NCBI GenBank assembly: GCA_963989385.1
Contig: OZ022511.1
Coordinates: 28,576,503-28,640,502, forward strand
Length of the DNA stretch: 64,000 nucleotides
From: Ctena decussata
Lineage: Eukaryota > Mollusca > Bivalvia > Lucinida > Lucinidae
Direction: 5' to 3'
Shown: piece after piece, positions 1 through 13,514 of the stretch
Position numbering within the stretch: position 1 is the stretch's first letter
Layout of the letters: each line of letters starts with the position of its first letter
Program-made: the position numbers and the translations under genes
The notes under the pieces: generated by a model
The model's database searches: none
What the model was told of the DNA's origin: nothing
Seen by the model: the letters and a program-made list of their open reading frames with translations, nothing else

Positions 1-968
1 AAACCACTTGCTGGAGTGCCTCAACAAGAGAGTAGTATAAAGTATCTTTATGTTACAATAATTTTCGACCTGAAATAGAACTCTCATTCTGAAAATGTTT
101 CACAAATGCAAAAGAACAATTGACTTCCGAAGAATTCCTAGGGATGTAAAAGAAACAAATAACATACAAAGGCTGGTACATCTAGTCTTGGAGTAAATAC
201 GGGTTGGGAGCCCCAATATTTAGTTTGCCTGAGGAAGTTAAATCATTACATGTGATGCAACACATTCTAAATATATCAACAGAAACTAGTGCTGACATTT
301 TGTGTTGTAAAAATCGTTTTTCTTTAATAACAGTAACAGATCGCCAGTACTGGTGGTGCTTGTAAACAACATCAACAAGAGCTGTCACGAGACAGCATAG
401 CTCACCTGAACTGGCGCATGCCAATCATGATCACAAAGCTCTAAGATTGTGAACTTGACCTCCAAGGTCAATAAGGAAGGTGATGCTGCTACCATGTAAA
501 ACTCTGGAGCAGTATCTGTCATCAGTCTTGGTATAACTTTCCATCATGGCAGTATGAAACTATAAACCTTCAGGATGTTGTTTTCCAAAGCAGTAGAAAT
601 TGCATTTGCTTTTCCGACCACAACAAGCCGGAAGAGTTGTTTTTTCCCCTTGATCTTTGTATTTTTTTGTTCCACAAACATCTAATGGCTTTATATACAT
701 GTATAAGCATTTTGCTTACTGTAAAATCATGACGTATGTTATTTGTAGTGTATAACATATCGTAAAACTAACACCTATTAAAGAGAGCTTTATTGCTAAT
801 TAGAGTCTTTCTGAAGCTGCAAAGATTTGTGGGATTCCTCGGCCATGCCCATTTCTTTCATCCTTTTGTGGATTCAGAACCGTTAACTAGTCAATAACTT
901 TGGAGACAGGTGATCTTTTAAATATTTATTCTCTGCAATATAGATCACACTCCAGTTAATAGCTGTTT
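1..968. other. No recognised gene; possible 3' flank of a - strand exon
   Basis: AT-rich sequence with only short open frames that lack splice or family support. The one notable signal is TTTATT at 925-930, an AATAAA poly(A) signal on the - strand, about 40 bases past the stop of the candidate exon at 969-1175. Confidence 0.4.
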
Positions 969-1175
969 ATGGCCCTGTTATGTAATTACCTATGTGACAA
1001 GGGGTATTTTCGTTGATGCAATAGCAGTGTGGGTGGACTGTTGCATAATAGGATAATGGTACCCAATTTACACAAACATTTGTCGTTAATGCCGTTGTAA
1101 TGTCATAGTTGCTGTAGCTGATCGCTCGTACGGTGTAGTCAGATTGCACATCTTCATCATCGCAACACTTGCGAC
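967..1175 (-). CDS. Candidate terminal exon of a Cys-rich protein (partial)
   Basis: I do not recognise the family. On the - strand a pyrimidine-rich tract ending in CACCAG precedes an open stretch of about 68 residues that ends in TAA. The peptide has seven cysteines: a CC pair near the start, a single C mid-way, then an HCYC cluster and one more C near the end. That pattern suits a disulphide-rich extracellular or secreted domain. An AATAAA signal lies about 40 bases past the stop, as expected of a last exon. No upstream exon was found; the sequence toward 1315 runs into a MITE. It may be a chance open frame. Confidence 0.28.
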
Positions 1176-1314
1176 TGGTGAAAATACACAAAAACTACAT
1201 GTAGTTTTAATCAGTTTTGGTTCTTTTTGGTCTTATCGCTGTATAAAAAATGACGTTCTAAAGTAAGAGGATCAATTCACAAGCTGTAAGACTCAAGTGC
1301 AGAGATGCAAATAA

Positions 1315-1661
1315 ATTTTCTGTGAACCGCACCCAATCATACCAATACAGTCAAACCTGCTTACGTGGTCACCTCTATTAAGGGGCCACCTGTCTTTAGC
1401 AGCAACCTTTTAGAGGTCCCTTTAACCCAAATACAGTATTAATCCATGTGCACCTGTATTAAGGGGTCACATGTCTTAAGCAGGCAATTGTTGAGTATCC
1501 CCTAAGTGACCCCTTAAGACAGGTGCACATGGATTAATACTGTATTTGGGTTAAAGGGACCTCTAAAAGGTTGCTGCTAAAGACAGGTGGCCCCTTAATA
1601 GAGGTGACCACGTAAGCAGGTTTGACTGTATTGGTATGATTAGGTGCGGTTCACAGAAAAT
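1315..1661. repeat. Palindromic MITE, ~160-bp arms
   Basis: The left arm (from ATTTTCTGTGAACCGCACC) is repeated almost perfectly as its reverse complement, ending at 1661, with the axis near 1488. The arms carry a CAGTCAAACCTGCTTACGTG motif. A diverged single-arm relative lies at 50932-51110, so this is a dispersed family. It has no coding capacity and would form a long hairpin if transcribed. Confidence 0.85.
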
Positions 1662-3127
1662 GTGTGAACTATTTGTATACTATTTTAAGCGCGCCGCAAG
1701 TTATATTACTGAAAGTGTGGAGGTGCCAGACGAATTTTCAGCTTTGTTCTTCACTGAAGTTAGCATAAACAGTTATTCACAAACATAACTAAATACATAC
1801 ATTTAAAATCTACCTTCTAAAGCCATTTTAAGTGAATTTTGGTAGGTGAAACTACAATCAAACAGGCGCACGTAGAAGAAAATATTCAGTCATATATACA
1901 AGCCTCCATAAATTTATGCTACAATAAATTCAAACACTTACGTTCTGGGCATATCTAAAATTCCTGTACCATGACCATTGTTAATCTGCACATAGCATTT
2001 TGAAATTGAGCGCCGAAGTGTTTTTACGTCACAAATTCGCATGTTGCTTAGTAAGTATAATTTTTCTGACATTTTGTGCTATACTGAAAGGATTTAAAAA
2101 CTTCCATTTTTTATTGCTGGCTGCTAATTCTTTCACTTGTGACATTGTTAAATATTTTATGATAAAATGCTGGGAACTTCTCAAATTTGAAAATTACGCA
2201 GTTTAATCATATCATCTACTTAAATGACGTCAATAAAAGAGCGTTACGTCTCTGAAACGCATAAGGCGATGGCGGCGTTATCTTATGCTTCACTCTTTTA
2301 GATGAATTATACTGTGTTAATGTTGTCACGTCATTCACGTTAATTTGTAATCATCATTACAGTTGATGCTGTCACGCAAAACCAACTACGGGGACGGCGT
2401 CGACGTAAGTTAACGTCATGACCTCTGGTTGTTAATTTCGGGTAGCTGCTTTTCTGACGGTCTTTTGAGCATCCTGTAAACACTGCACGTCGTCTGAGAT
2501 TGAAAATTGCCATAATTAACGCATAAAATTACCGCGCGACGTCATGTTTTGAAATTTCAGCATTTAACTGACCCAAACCTCTGCACCTATTAGCGATATT
2601 TTGGCGATGTAAGCCAAAATGAAGCTACAAACGGAGTTCAAACTTTTAAAAATCAATTTGATATTGTGAGAGCAATATGTCATCAGAAAACTGAATATAT
2701 GACGTTATCCATCTGTATGTAAAATGCACTAAGAACACGAGGAGCTCGTTCTTATTTCTGACCGATTCGGTTAAACGATTTCAAGTTCGGGATATGGGCA
2801 TAATCAGGTATAAGAAAATATATATGCTGTAAAATTTCGGTGTACGTAGCTGCATTTGTTTTTGAGATATTCAAAATTAATGGGTGGAAGTTTTTAAATC
2901 CTTTCAGTATATTGGTTGTATGCAAATGCGTACTTTTTCGACGAAAGTGGCCATGTGATGTACAGACAAATTGAAAGACCCCTATACATGGGATTAAGCA
3001 ATTACACCGAGACAATAAAGCTAAAACATCAGCCAGAAAAATTCAAAAGTCTGACCAAGGTTAATTACTTTACGACTTTTCCATTTGTTTAAACAGGGGT
3101 CCGCGTTGATCCGTGTTGATATTTGCC
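1662..3127. other. No recognised gene; short inverted repeat
   Basis: Nothing coding is supported. A 26-bp segment at 2081-2106 (starting ATACTGAAAGGATTTAAAA) recurs inverted at 2885-2910, probably the remains of an older foldback element. A perfect CRE palindrome TGACGTCA lies at 2225-2232. Confidence 0.4.
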
Positions 3128-3131
3128 TTAA

Positions 3132-5429
3132 AGGTATACTCCCTCGTAGTTCATTACGAAATAATCACAAAATTATGAAGCTGGTTCGTTGTATGCAACA
3201 TAATTAAGATTTGTTAAAAAATCTTCAGCTAAAACATCTTTGTTACGGAGGCAGAGACGATATATCAATGCGTACCCTTCTTGAATATTCACGAATATTT
3301 TGTCGTCATAAATTGATTGACTCCCACAGGCGTTTCTGCAAGCATGCTTTGAATTTTATGATTGGTGGAGTAAATAACTTAACAATAGCGTTAACCTCTA
3401 ATCTGTGCACGTGAGTTGGTTTCAGCCAATAACTGTATAAAGTTGAGTAAAGAAAGGGCTTAAAATTATTCATGATATAACTTTAACCTGATTAACTATG
3501 ATTGCTGGGCGTATCCAGTCTTCAGTTTTGGCGGGAATGGTGACCCGCTATTGCCGCTCTTTTTGTGTATTTCCTTAAATTCTCCTATTTTCAGTGACCA
3601 TCACAAATCATAAATTTGGCAGATAAATGTACTTTTAATAGCAATCATTATCATGCCCAGAATATAATTTTTTGTGAGAAATTTAAAATTTAATAGAAAT
3701 ATTGTGGGTGTAAATCTTTAATATTATAAAACACATATAAAATAATTTAAAACCTATATCTTCTTTCTTCTTTATTTCTATCTTTTTTCAGCTCCACATC
3801 AGACGTTACTGCACCGCAGTGTTGATATGTCTTTACTCTAGGTTGAGGAACTGTAATTTTCTTAGTTCAGCCAGTGTAACAAACACTAGAAAAATGCCGT
3901 TACTTGGTCAAATACCATAACTATAAATTCTCTCTCGACGCTTGAGAGGCTTCGTGGTGTAAACAAATTTCTGGCGACAAGTCAACCGTACATAATTATT
4001 GCTTTTTTAAGTACCCCTTGATTTTATCATATTATAAGCAATTATTCGGTTACACTATTAAATTTAGCTGGAAAACGTAATTTTTCGCATTCGGGCACTT
4101 TCTTTATTACTTTTTTTCTCCGTTTATGATAATTTAAGAGATAAAAGGAATAAAACGTTTGAAATTCTTTATATCAAAGTTTTATAGTCAAACTGAAAGA
4201 TTATAATTGCCAAAGATACGGGAACGTCCAATTCAGTAACTGCAAATATCCTAAAATATGAACAAATTGCTTTAAATTTATTAAAACAAAATTTACAAAT
4301 TGTCATGGCGAAATGGCAAACTGTGCAACCCTTTATCAGACTACTCCTAGGAGCAGTCGGAGCTGGGTTACACTGTTTGTTCAGGCATTGCTGTCCTTAT
4401 AATTAGGGTTACAACCGTATAGTCGTCTGAAATTTCTATCCTTTCCCCCGCCCCCACCCCCACGCTAACAAAAGTGTACTCATTCACCTTGTAGTGGATG
4501 TTTTATTGTTTTCAGTGATCTCATGTAGTGGTAATTTAAATTCTTTATTTAAGTTTCATTTAATAATTTACATCACTGATCAATATTTCGTAATTTACAA
4601 AAGTGTGATATTTTCTTCCTTTTCAACACATATTTTTATTTTATCATTATTTATTACTCTTTTGTCGTCATTTTCTTATTTTTCTTCTTCTCGTTATCAT
4701 TGTTATCATTATCATAAATATTATTGAACAAATAACTTTTTTTCTGATTTACTGATACCATGTTTTCATCTCAAGCGCAACAGCTCACACACACATACAA
4801 TGTAAATCTATTAAAATGTATAAATAATTAAAAAAAACTTAAAGATTTACACCCACAATATTTCTATTAAATCTTAAATTTCTCACAAAAAATTATATTC
4901 TGGGCATGATAATGATTGCTATTAAAAGTACATTTATCTGCCAAATTTATGATTTGTGATGGTCACTGAAAATAGGAGAATTTAAGGAAATACACAAAAA
5001 GAGCGGCAATAGCGGGTCACCATTCCCGCCAAAACTGAAGACTGGATACGCCCAGCAATCATAGTTAATCAGGTTAAAGTTATATCATGAATAATTTTAA
5101 GCCCTTTCTTTACTCAACTTTATACAGTTATTGGCTGAAACCAACTCACGTGCACAGATTAGAGGTTAACGCTATTGTTAAGTTATTTACTCCACCAATC
5201 ATAAAATTCAAAGCATGCTTGCAGAAACGCCTGTGGGAGTCAATCAATTTATGACGACAAAATATTCGTGAATATTCAAGAAGGGTACGCATTGATATAT
5301 CGTCTCTGCCTCCGTAACAAAGATGTTTTAGCTGAAGATTTTTTTAACAAATCTTAATTATGTTGCATACAACGAACCAGCTTCATAATTTTGTGATTAT
5401 TTCGTAATGAAATACGAGGGAGTATACCT
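3132..5429. mobile_element. 2.3-kb foldback transposon with TTAA target duplication
   Basis: Two arms of about 590 bp, at 3132-3721 and 4840-5429, are near-perfect reverse complements. In the outer 100 bases I saw one substitution and one indel. The termini are AGGTATACTCCC and its complement. TTAA flanks both sides (3128-3131 and 5430-5433), the duplication used by piggyBac and Kolobok superfamilies. The AGG start suits Kolobok better than piggyBac (which begins CCC). The 1.1-kb loop is AT-rich and encodes no transposase, so the copy is non-autonomous. High arm identity implies recent movement or arm conversion. Confidence 0.85.
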
Positions 5430-8400
5430 TTAAACCAGTCTGAGCCAAAATAATCATGAACCAAATTCTAATTTATACTTTATTCAGACCCAATGGACCA
5501 CTACAAAATAAAAATAATAAAAAAGATGCCCGCTATACATTCCTTGTCTTCGAGAAAAATCCAAATTGCACTCCAGTCGGTACCAATGGTCTCCAGACAA
5601 CTCCATCCATTGCCGTACACAAGAACAGGTCAAGTACCTGTGGCGTAAAATACCGCATGCAAATCGGAAGATATGAATCGGACCAAATTAGTACTTACTA
5701 ATCTTGGTAGATTATTATCTAATGAGTCAAAAGTCCCCATATAGTTTCTATCGATTTTCAGCAATTTTTGATAACTGTCTCAAAAGCAAAACAATCAATT
5801 AGATTTTTGTTTCATCACCAATGTCCCTGTATTTCATCTAGTTCGAAAAGGTCATTATTATTGTACTCCCGGTCTCAACATTAAATCCGAAATCTAGTCA
5901 GATCCTTCCTTCATTTGTCTGGCAAATGCATGCAAATATCGTTCTTCCCAAATGTATCTAACTCATCTTTTAGAACACTATTGTTGAGACTTATTTTACT
6001 TTAGTTATTTCTTGGTGCATTTTAAACAGTGAGATATTTCTAAACGTGCAATGCTCTAACAGTGCTATGCAAGGATATACTACAGATATATCTGTCTTTG
6101 CACATAAACGTAAAATTAACACTTATGAACTCCTGAAATATTTTTTAAACTTCTAATGCAGTTTCTCAGATTCAAATTTATTATGTGTTTTATCTATTTA
6201 GAACTACGGGGATGAAATATACCTCAGATTACACTACCATTTGTAAGTCGAAAAGTATTTGCAGAAACTTTTTTTCTAGCTGGGTGTAGAACTGCGTGTG
6301 TACCAAGCAAAGAGAGAAGGCGTTTCTCTATTTGCCCTTGTCCTTTTGTAGCTTTTGCAATCAAAACTCAACTTTATTTTACCCCCAGTTGAACTTAATA
6401 CGTTTAAGTTTGCGTTGTAATTGTAAATAGAATATTCAACTGAATAAAAGAAGCAACCTGAAATGAGGTGATCTAGCCATAATCTGGATGTCCTAAATGG
6501 ACGTCTTATGTTACAACTTACATATACCCCATACATTCCACAAACACACATGCACACGTACACTAAAGGAAATTACAAATGAGCAAATAGACAAAACAGG
6601 AAAAAAACAGCAATTCCAAATCTCTTCACCTGCACCTCTAAATATAGCAATTAACAACACAATTCTGTGTTGAAAGAACAGACATATGCCGCTGGTACAA
6701 TCAAAAAGATTAAGAGAAGAGCTTATTTTTCCAACAAAGATAAAATATTTTGTGTATATTACAGCACAGCATTTACCTAAATTGGGATATGGCAAGCCAA
6801 TAATAATAATAACGAAAATAAGAATACGAGTATTCAATAATAATATTAATCTTCAACTAAAACGAATAACATAATACGATATGATATTAAAAATGATACA
6901 ATAATTTTACTTCCTTCAGTATATTGATAATAGTACAATAATTTTAGTTCCTTTAGACTATATATATGCATGTTTAATTTTCATTAAACTAAACAGCAAA
7001 GAGAGAGAAAAAAGAGTACTTGCAACACTGGTTTTAAAAGAAAAATTTACCCATGGTATGCTTGATACATCATCTTCCTCTGCAACAACGGATCCATAAC
7101 AAAAATGTTTGAATAAGAAATCAGTATTTACTATAAATGGACTCTTGAAATCAGTAAACTTCTCGCAATAATCGCTAGCCCCGCCCACAATGAATATTAA
7201 TTATTAATTTAGCGCACGCGCCGACTTATTTACATCTAAACAATTCCAATGGTTGGATCAGCTCTGTTATTGGATTCAGCGCGTGCTGTGTGAAATTGAT
7301 CACATCCGCTGTCAATCAGCGCGTGCGCAGTGAGGCGGCTTGTTATAGAGTTACCATACAGAGAGACGGTACTTTAATGATATCAACTGGGTTAATCACG
7401 CAAGACTAAGCGAGTCGTTCCACGAGAAAAAACCGTACCATACAGCCATCACTCAGATTCACTTGAGCGTCTACACATACTGATCTCTGTATATGTCCCT
7501 TCAAGATAGATGCCACGGGATGCATCGATTTGATGCGAACTGAGATACCTTAATCAAACTGCGCGGAATGCGACGTTTGATATCAGACTTTGACGTTCTC
7601 ATATGTTATTTGCCAACTTTCCGCGAGGTGCATCCCATGACATATCAAAGACGAGGTCAAACGACCTTTAGATCACTTTATAAAAGTTTTATCCGCGATG
7701 AAAATTATCGAAGCGATCTAAATTGAGATTTTGTAATCCTATGAATTCTTTATTTTACTATATTCTTTCTTTTGCAGTAAAAAGGAAGATCCGACTGATA
7801 GACAACAATGATTTTGAGACCCGTCTTGCGACCGATTCCCAAGTGTTAAGCGATGCATACTCTTTATTGTGAGAATGACGGTTAAGTCGTGTTAGGAGCA
7901 CGCACGGACTTCGGTATTAAAAAGTTTTGTGATAACGACCTGAATATTACGTGAGGCTTTCATTGTACAAAATTGATTTAAATGTCTGACTTAGTCTGAC
8001 ATTTACAAAATTTATTTCACAGGAGGGAAAAAACCAAAAACAGTTTACATCAAAGATACGTTATTAGGTTTCTTCACTTAGCTATTTAGATTTCATGTAT
8101 ACCGTCCCTGCAAGAAAGTGTAAGCTTTCGGCCGCAACAAGGATGGTATATTGTTTGTCCGCCGATTGTTCAGTCGTCAGAACTCGTTGATTATCTTTCG
8201 TATTATTTTGCGGACTACCAGCAAATGATGCTTCACCTCTTCTGAGAGATTGAACAGATTATATGAGCTGTCAGCCAAACCCCGTATAGTATACAGTTGA
8301 TAATATAACTTAACAATTTGCAGGCTGACTGCTTTTGGCCCTGCATTTGTGGATAACAAATAAAAAAATGTGACTAAATACATAAACTAATAGAAGACGT

Positions 8401-8639
8401 GGGAACGCTTGACTAACAAAAGCGGCCAAAGTACTAAGACCATGACTCCAAAATTAAAACCCATAGAAACACTGACAAAGTCAAACGATAAGCAATGATC
8501 AGGAAACTAATACAATCACATCCCTTATTCTGTCCTCAAAACAAAAAAAAAACAAAAAAAAAAAACACACATATACTTGAAGTGAAAAAAGTTCACAAAA
8601 GACGCACATAGTGAACAGAAGGATTGGCTCTTTCACAGG
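5430..8639. other. Gene-free stretch
   Basis: No open frame here has family or splice support. The only compositional feature is a GC-richer patch at about 7200-7345 with three GCGCGTGC-like motifs, which could be an unassigned promoter or CpG patch. An A-rich tract lies at 8537-8565. Confidence 0.4.
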
Positions 8640-9204
8640 CAGGTGGTCATTTAGCTACCCCAGTTGGAAACAGTAGTAACATCTGTTTTTACCTATTTTC
8701 TATTAGAAAGCTATGTGGGCCGCTATATAGGTGACCATATTGCTGGAAGACCACGGACAAGCAGATATAAGAAGTCACATTGAGTACCCACAACAGAAGT
8801 ACCGCCTTGGAACAGTCAGTAATAGATTTCTGAGGTGGGCAGGGGGTGGATGGGGAGGGGGCTTAAACTAGTTTTACTGAATCCAAACCTTTGTCACCTG
8901 CTTCTGCAGTAATAACGTTTAGTTAACAGTTTTGGTCCGCATGAAGATTTCCTAACCCATCAATTCAATGAATCACAGTCAACAAAAATAATCACGGATG
9001 AAACCCATGATGAATCCGAGATGAAGACTCGACAGAAACAATGTATTGCGACAACTGGAAATCTCTGGGGTGTCAAACATAACTACTGAAATACGGGAGC
9101 AAAGAAAAAGCACCAGTTGAACCCCAAATGGCCAAGCAACAGGCAAGTCAAGCTCCAGTTCCAGCCAACTAAGATAGATAGTTCTTCTGTTCTGTTTCAC
9201 TTCT

Positions 9205-9290
9205 CGTATTAAAGTTCCCCAAATGGCTCAGCGGTACGTCAGGTCCATAGTTGCAGGCGCCTGGTGCCGAGTGTCCGTCCATAAAAATAA
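9205..9290 (-). repeat. Dispersed repeat, copy 1 (shared with 58763-58860)
   Basis: Read on the - strand this segment resembles 58763-58860 on the + strand. Both contain ggacactcgg.gccagg, gcaactat and ccac/ttt ggggaac. Both translate to a similar peptide of the form MDGHSxPGxCNY followed by SHLGN. The copies lie 49 kb apart in unrelated settings, so this is a dispersed repeat; a shared peptide frame is worth testing but is not proof of coding. Confidence 0.6.
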
Positions 9291-11232
9291 ATAGTTTAAA
9301 TCCGTTATCGTATTTATATACACATACATTCATGGACCTCATAACACAGAGAATATACAAACACGTTTCTCAGATTGAACCTTGTTTGTACCATCTCAAT
9401 AGGGTGACTTCCCAGAGGTGCAAATCTTTACACCTGAATGACAGGGAAGCTTAAAAGGTAAAAGTCAACATTTTTCCCTTAAAGAGATAAACTGATTTGA
9501 CGTGCGAAAGAATGAAGGAATAAAACAAAGAATCCCTTACGTCCGATGGGCGTTAAAAGGTTCACTTTAAAACAGTTAAGATGTTTTTCAAAATATTACA
9601 AGTTTGGATTGCTTAGTTGTTTCATATTTATTACTTTAACGCTTTCAGAATGGGGAATAGATATCAGTTTCCGAATAAAATTAGAAATAAAGTAACCTAA
9701 TTCTAAATACACCACATAAGATACTAGAGTGTTTGTAAAAAGCACGGCGTTGAGGAGAAAGCTAAAAAGCGCCCAAGATAAGTTTTAGAATCTGCATTCT
9801 GGAAATGTTATAGCCTCTGATCACAGCTGAAGGTGTAAAAAAGTAGGCAATATTCAGGAACCAGCACTATTGTTTAGCACATCCTGTCTTCAACACCAAT
9901 GGTAAAGGAAAATCGAATATAAAGACAGCACCGAAGCACAACAAGGCCAGCATAAAGCTAAGGGATTGGCCCTTTCCTGGCGTTGGCCGCCAAACAAAAG
10001 TCTAATAGAAAGCCGAAAGACAATGTCAATTACAGCAATACACCAATTCAAAAGCACTGAATCAAAGTCAGTAATAAATAACAAACACTTACTACATGTA
10101 GCAACTGTACGTGCAATCCACTGAGTAAGCATACTCGAGCAAATAAAACATAGCTTTATGATCAGACGATCTGGTAAAGAGAAATCAGACATATGAAGCT
10201 CCGAATGAAGAATTTATAAAAGGCGTCATGCGATCAGTTTGTAAGATTCGCGCAATTGTGATATGCTGTCTGCAAGCAAATTGACGAGACCTGGTCTATG
10301 CGAATGAAATTGTAAAGTGAATGAAATCTCAATCAAGTTGACAACAACAAACAAAGAAAAAAAGGACGCAAAGATATGCCATCACGAAAACATTTCGTGA
10401 AGTGCCACGATTGGTCGTGAAAACTGTACGACTTAGTAGACTATATAGAATGCTCTTGTTTTGACAACATGGTGTCCAGCGACGTACTACCAGATCAATA
10501 TTTCTTTGGAGCGATACGCAATTTCTTTGGCGTGATACGCAACTGGGGCATCAACAAGTAGTCAAATTCTTAGTTACACTACAATTGGTCACCCTTTTAG
10601 TGTAAGCTGTTTCGAGACAGTAGTCGGAGAATGGTCTTGCTGCCTATCTTAAAGCATAGCCCCTCGATTATAATGTTTATCAGAAAGCGGCATCTGTCTT
10701 TACGCAACAGCTTATATGAAAAAAATATACAAATTCCAATTATCTGCGTTTTTGATAAAGCCTATTTATTGTATCAAAAAAGTCCTGCCGAGACGTGAAA
10801 AAATATTTTAGCGCTTGAGGATAATCATCAAAACTATCGGTCTTTGTAGATGAAAAATCGTTCCATTTCGGTACTTGGCGTAATGAAAGTTACATGGAGA
10901 CATTTTAGATCCAAACTAGAACCTAATCTCTCTAAGGTACATTATTTGTTTTCCAAATTCTAACCTAGATCCTGTCACTCTCTGACTGAGATGTTGACAG
11001 GATCAGACTCGTATGCAAACTTATTACCTTCTTCTGCCGTGTAACTCCCTCTGATTATTAGGTTGCATCATTTTATTTCCGCTCAGCTTTAAAATACTCA
11101 ATGCCGGGCTGATACCGTTCTGACCGTGGGTGGGCGTGAATAAGTCTGAAATCCTGATCGGGATTCAAAAGGATCCCCGTCGGATTTGTTTCATCCAAAA
11201 TATATGATAAACGCGATTACTTTGATTCAGAC

Positions 11233-11650
11233 ATAGTAAAGTTGCCGTTTTTGGATGGTGACGTTCTCCGTTCAACCTCTTCCGTGGTTTACATTTGTCA
11301 ACTTATTCGGTTTGCTGAAGTGCCTAGTCATATAACTGGCTTCAATGCCCGTAATAAAATTTTAACTGCTAAACTTCTTCAACAGGACTATCAGTACCAT
11401 AAATTTCGGAAAGCTTTTTTTCAATATAATATCGCCGACACTATGAATTTGTTTCTAAATTCAATGCCGGAATAAAAACTCGTTTCTACGGGAGAAGAGT
11501 TGAATAAGCTTTTGCTTTTGTTGTAGTCCAATCATTTGTACCATTTGTATACTATGCTCATTAATGTCGATTTTGGAATTGTGTTTAAACCTACACTCGT
11601 TTGCAGCAGGGCCTATCGGAACCAGAAAGTGATGATGATTTGGTTAACTG
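11233..11650 (+). pseudogene. Relic of a reverse-transcriptase-type protein C-terminus
   Basis: An open frame of about 80 residues starts with PFLDGDV and contains a VYICQLIRFA-like stretch and YHKFRKAF. I recognise this order from the C-terminal part of RT-domain retroelement proteins common in mollusc and cnidarian genomes (recalled, not searched). Homology resumes at about 11601 with LQQGLSEPE after interruptions, so the gene is broken. The catalytic RT core is absent from the readable part. It lies between the inverted arms at 8640-9170 and 11690-12250. Confidence 0.45.
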
Positions 11651-13133
11651 AACGCGAGTTGGTCAGCCTTAACGAAGACCCGACATAAAGCTATTCATTT
11701 TAATTCTTGTCTGTTGCTTGGCAATTCGGTTCAACTGGTGTTTTTCTTTCGCTCCAGTATTTCTGTGGTGTTTGACACCCCTCGGATCTCCAGGTGTCTC
11801 AATACGTTGTTTTTGTCGAGTCCTCATCTTTGTCTTTGATTTTATCATTGGTTTAACTCCTGATTCTTCGTTTCCTGTGTGATGATTCATTGATGGACTA
11901 GGAAACCTTCATGTACACCAAACAGCTAACTGTTTTGAACCACTGCAGAAGCTAAGGGCGAGTAAAACTAGTTTAAAAACGCCCCCACCTCCCGCCACCC
12001 CAACCTCCAATCACTCTCAACCCTTCACCCCAGAAATCTATTTCTGGCTATACAGCCAAGGCTGTACTTCTGTTGTGGCTGGTCTATGTTACGTTTTTTT
12101 ATGTCTGCTTGTCTGTGATCTTCTAGCAATATGTTCTCCTGTATAGCTGTCTACATCCCTTTTCGTTTCGTAATATAAAATAGAAAATAGGCAAAAATAG
12201 ATATTACTGTTGTTTTCTATTCGGGTAGCTGAATCACCGCCTAGGAGAGAACTATTCAGCGCACCTTCATGAAATGTTAGTAGTTAATATATATGTTTCT
12301 CTCTCTTTTGGTTTCGGGGACGAGATATGAGATCTGATTGTATTAGTTTCAGATCATTGCGTATCGTTTTACATTGGAAACACTATTTATGATATTTATT
12401 GTGAACGTAGCTGCTTCCTGCTGGAAACTAAGCTAGACTGAAGAGAAAATCAGTTTATTCTGATTAGATAAGACATGGCGTTGAGTAGGGACGAACAGTA
12501 TCAACTGATACAATCATGAGATAGCTTATATATGAGCACATATACATATATGAGCACTGTCAGATCCTGTACCATTATATATTGTATTTACAAATATGTA
12601 TTTTCTACAAATAACACATTGTTTAAACCAAGTGATACAATAATATGCCAACCTGTAAGACACATTAGAATAAGAATGAAATGCTTTGGCTGCAAAGCAC
12701 GATAAAACGTATTCAAAATTGCATGATATGCTTGTATGAAAGTTCTGTTTTGCCATATAGTAGTATAGTTATCGTTGGTTCACAACTTGAAAAAGATAAG
12801 CGATTGGGAATGAAAGTTATTCAGTCTTTTGATTACAATAAAGTACATACTAGGATTTATTATTAAGTGCATGTACCTATTCAAAAATGGATAATCACCC
12901 CTGGAATGTACAACTTACGTGACAAAAAAGGCAACATCAGGCTATATTTATACCTTCTGGTAAACAGTTCTAATATAGCTATTTGTATGAATAACTCTCA
13001 CAGTATCCGAACTCACTGTACCATCTCCTCCGGTTTTCATAGCGTTGAATCGAGAGTACAAAATTCGATTATAACCAGTAGTCGGAAATCATTATGTTTT
13101 GAGTTTTTATCTGGAATTTGCTGTGTCATTTAA

Positions 13134-13304
13134 GAAATAGATCAGCTCTAGCAGTGAATTGTTGAGTAATAATTCACTGTTTGGAGGTCAGTTGTAAAGT
13201 AGATCATATCACGAGCGCGGAGCGCGAGTGATATATCTACTTACAACTGACCGACAAACAGTGAATTAGTACTCAACAATTCAATGCTAGAACTGAACTA
13301 TTTC
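13134..13304. repeat. 171-bp hairpin MITE
   Basis: GAAATAG..TCAG at 13134 is mirrored by CTGA..CTATTTC ending at 13304. The arms also share CAGTGAATTGTTGAGTA and the AGTAGAT..ATATCAC segment. The centre is CACGAGCGCGGAGCGCGAGTG at 13211-13231. It interrupts the left foldback arm, so it inserted after that arm was made. Confidence 0.8.
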
Positions 13305-13506
13305 GATTCTAACACTCAAAAACGCTGAAAAACTATTCTTTTCATTCAAACTCTCCCAACCTTCCTGCCAGCGCGTTCATGTTCCCGCCAATATTCTTAA
13401 CCGTATCTAAGATAAATGTACGTTTTTATGGCAATTTAAGAAAGAAAAAGAGACGTTACACCGTCTAACGTCTCAAAACGTCACAAAATTACGTCAGTTA
13501 TTGCAG

Positions 13507-13514
13507 TGACGTCA
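13507..13514. promoter_or_regulatory. Perfect CRE palindrome
   Basis: TGACGTCA, the canonical CREB/ATF site, lies among further ACGTCA/ACGTTA motifs at 13450-13540. No gene start is established nearby, so function is unknown. Confidence 0.35.

Larger units (their letters stand above)
8640..12250. mobile_element. Old element with diverged inverted arms and an RT relic
   Basis: Sequence at about 8640-9170 recurs inverted, clearly diverged, at about 11690-12250. Shared stretches include the caccagttgaacc and aagactcgacagaaac regions and the C-rich block near 11985-12010 (G-rich at 8835-8862). Between the arms, on the + strand, is a reverse-transcriptase-type relic (11233-11650). The ends are not sharp and no target duplication was seen. 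It could be a Penelope-like element, whose terminal repeats may be inverted, or two opposed copies of one repeat. Confidence 0.5.
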
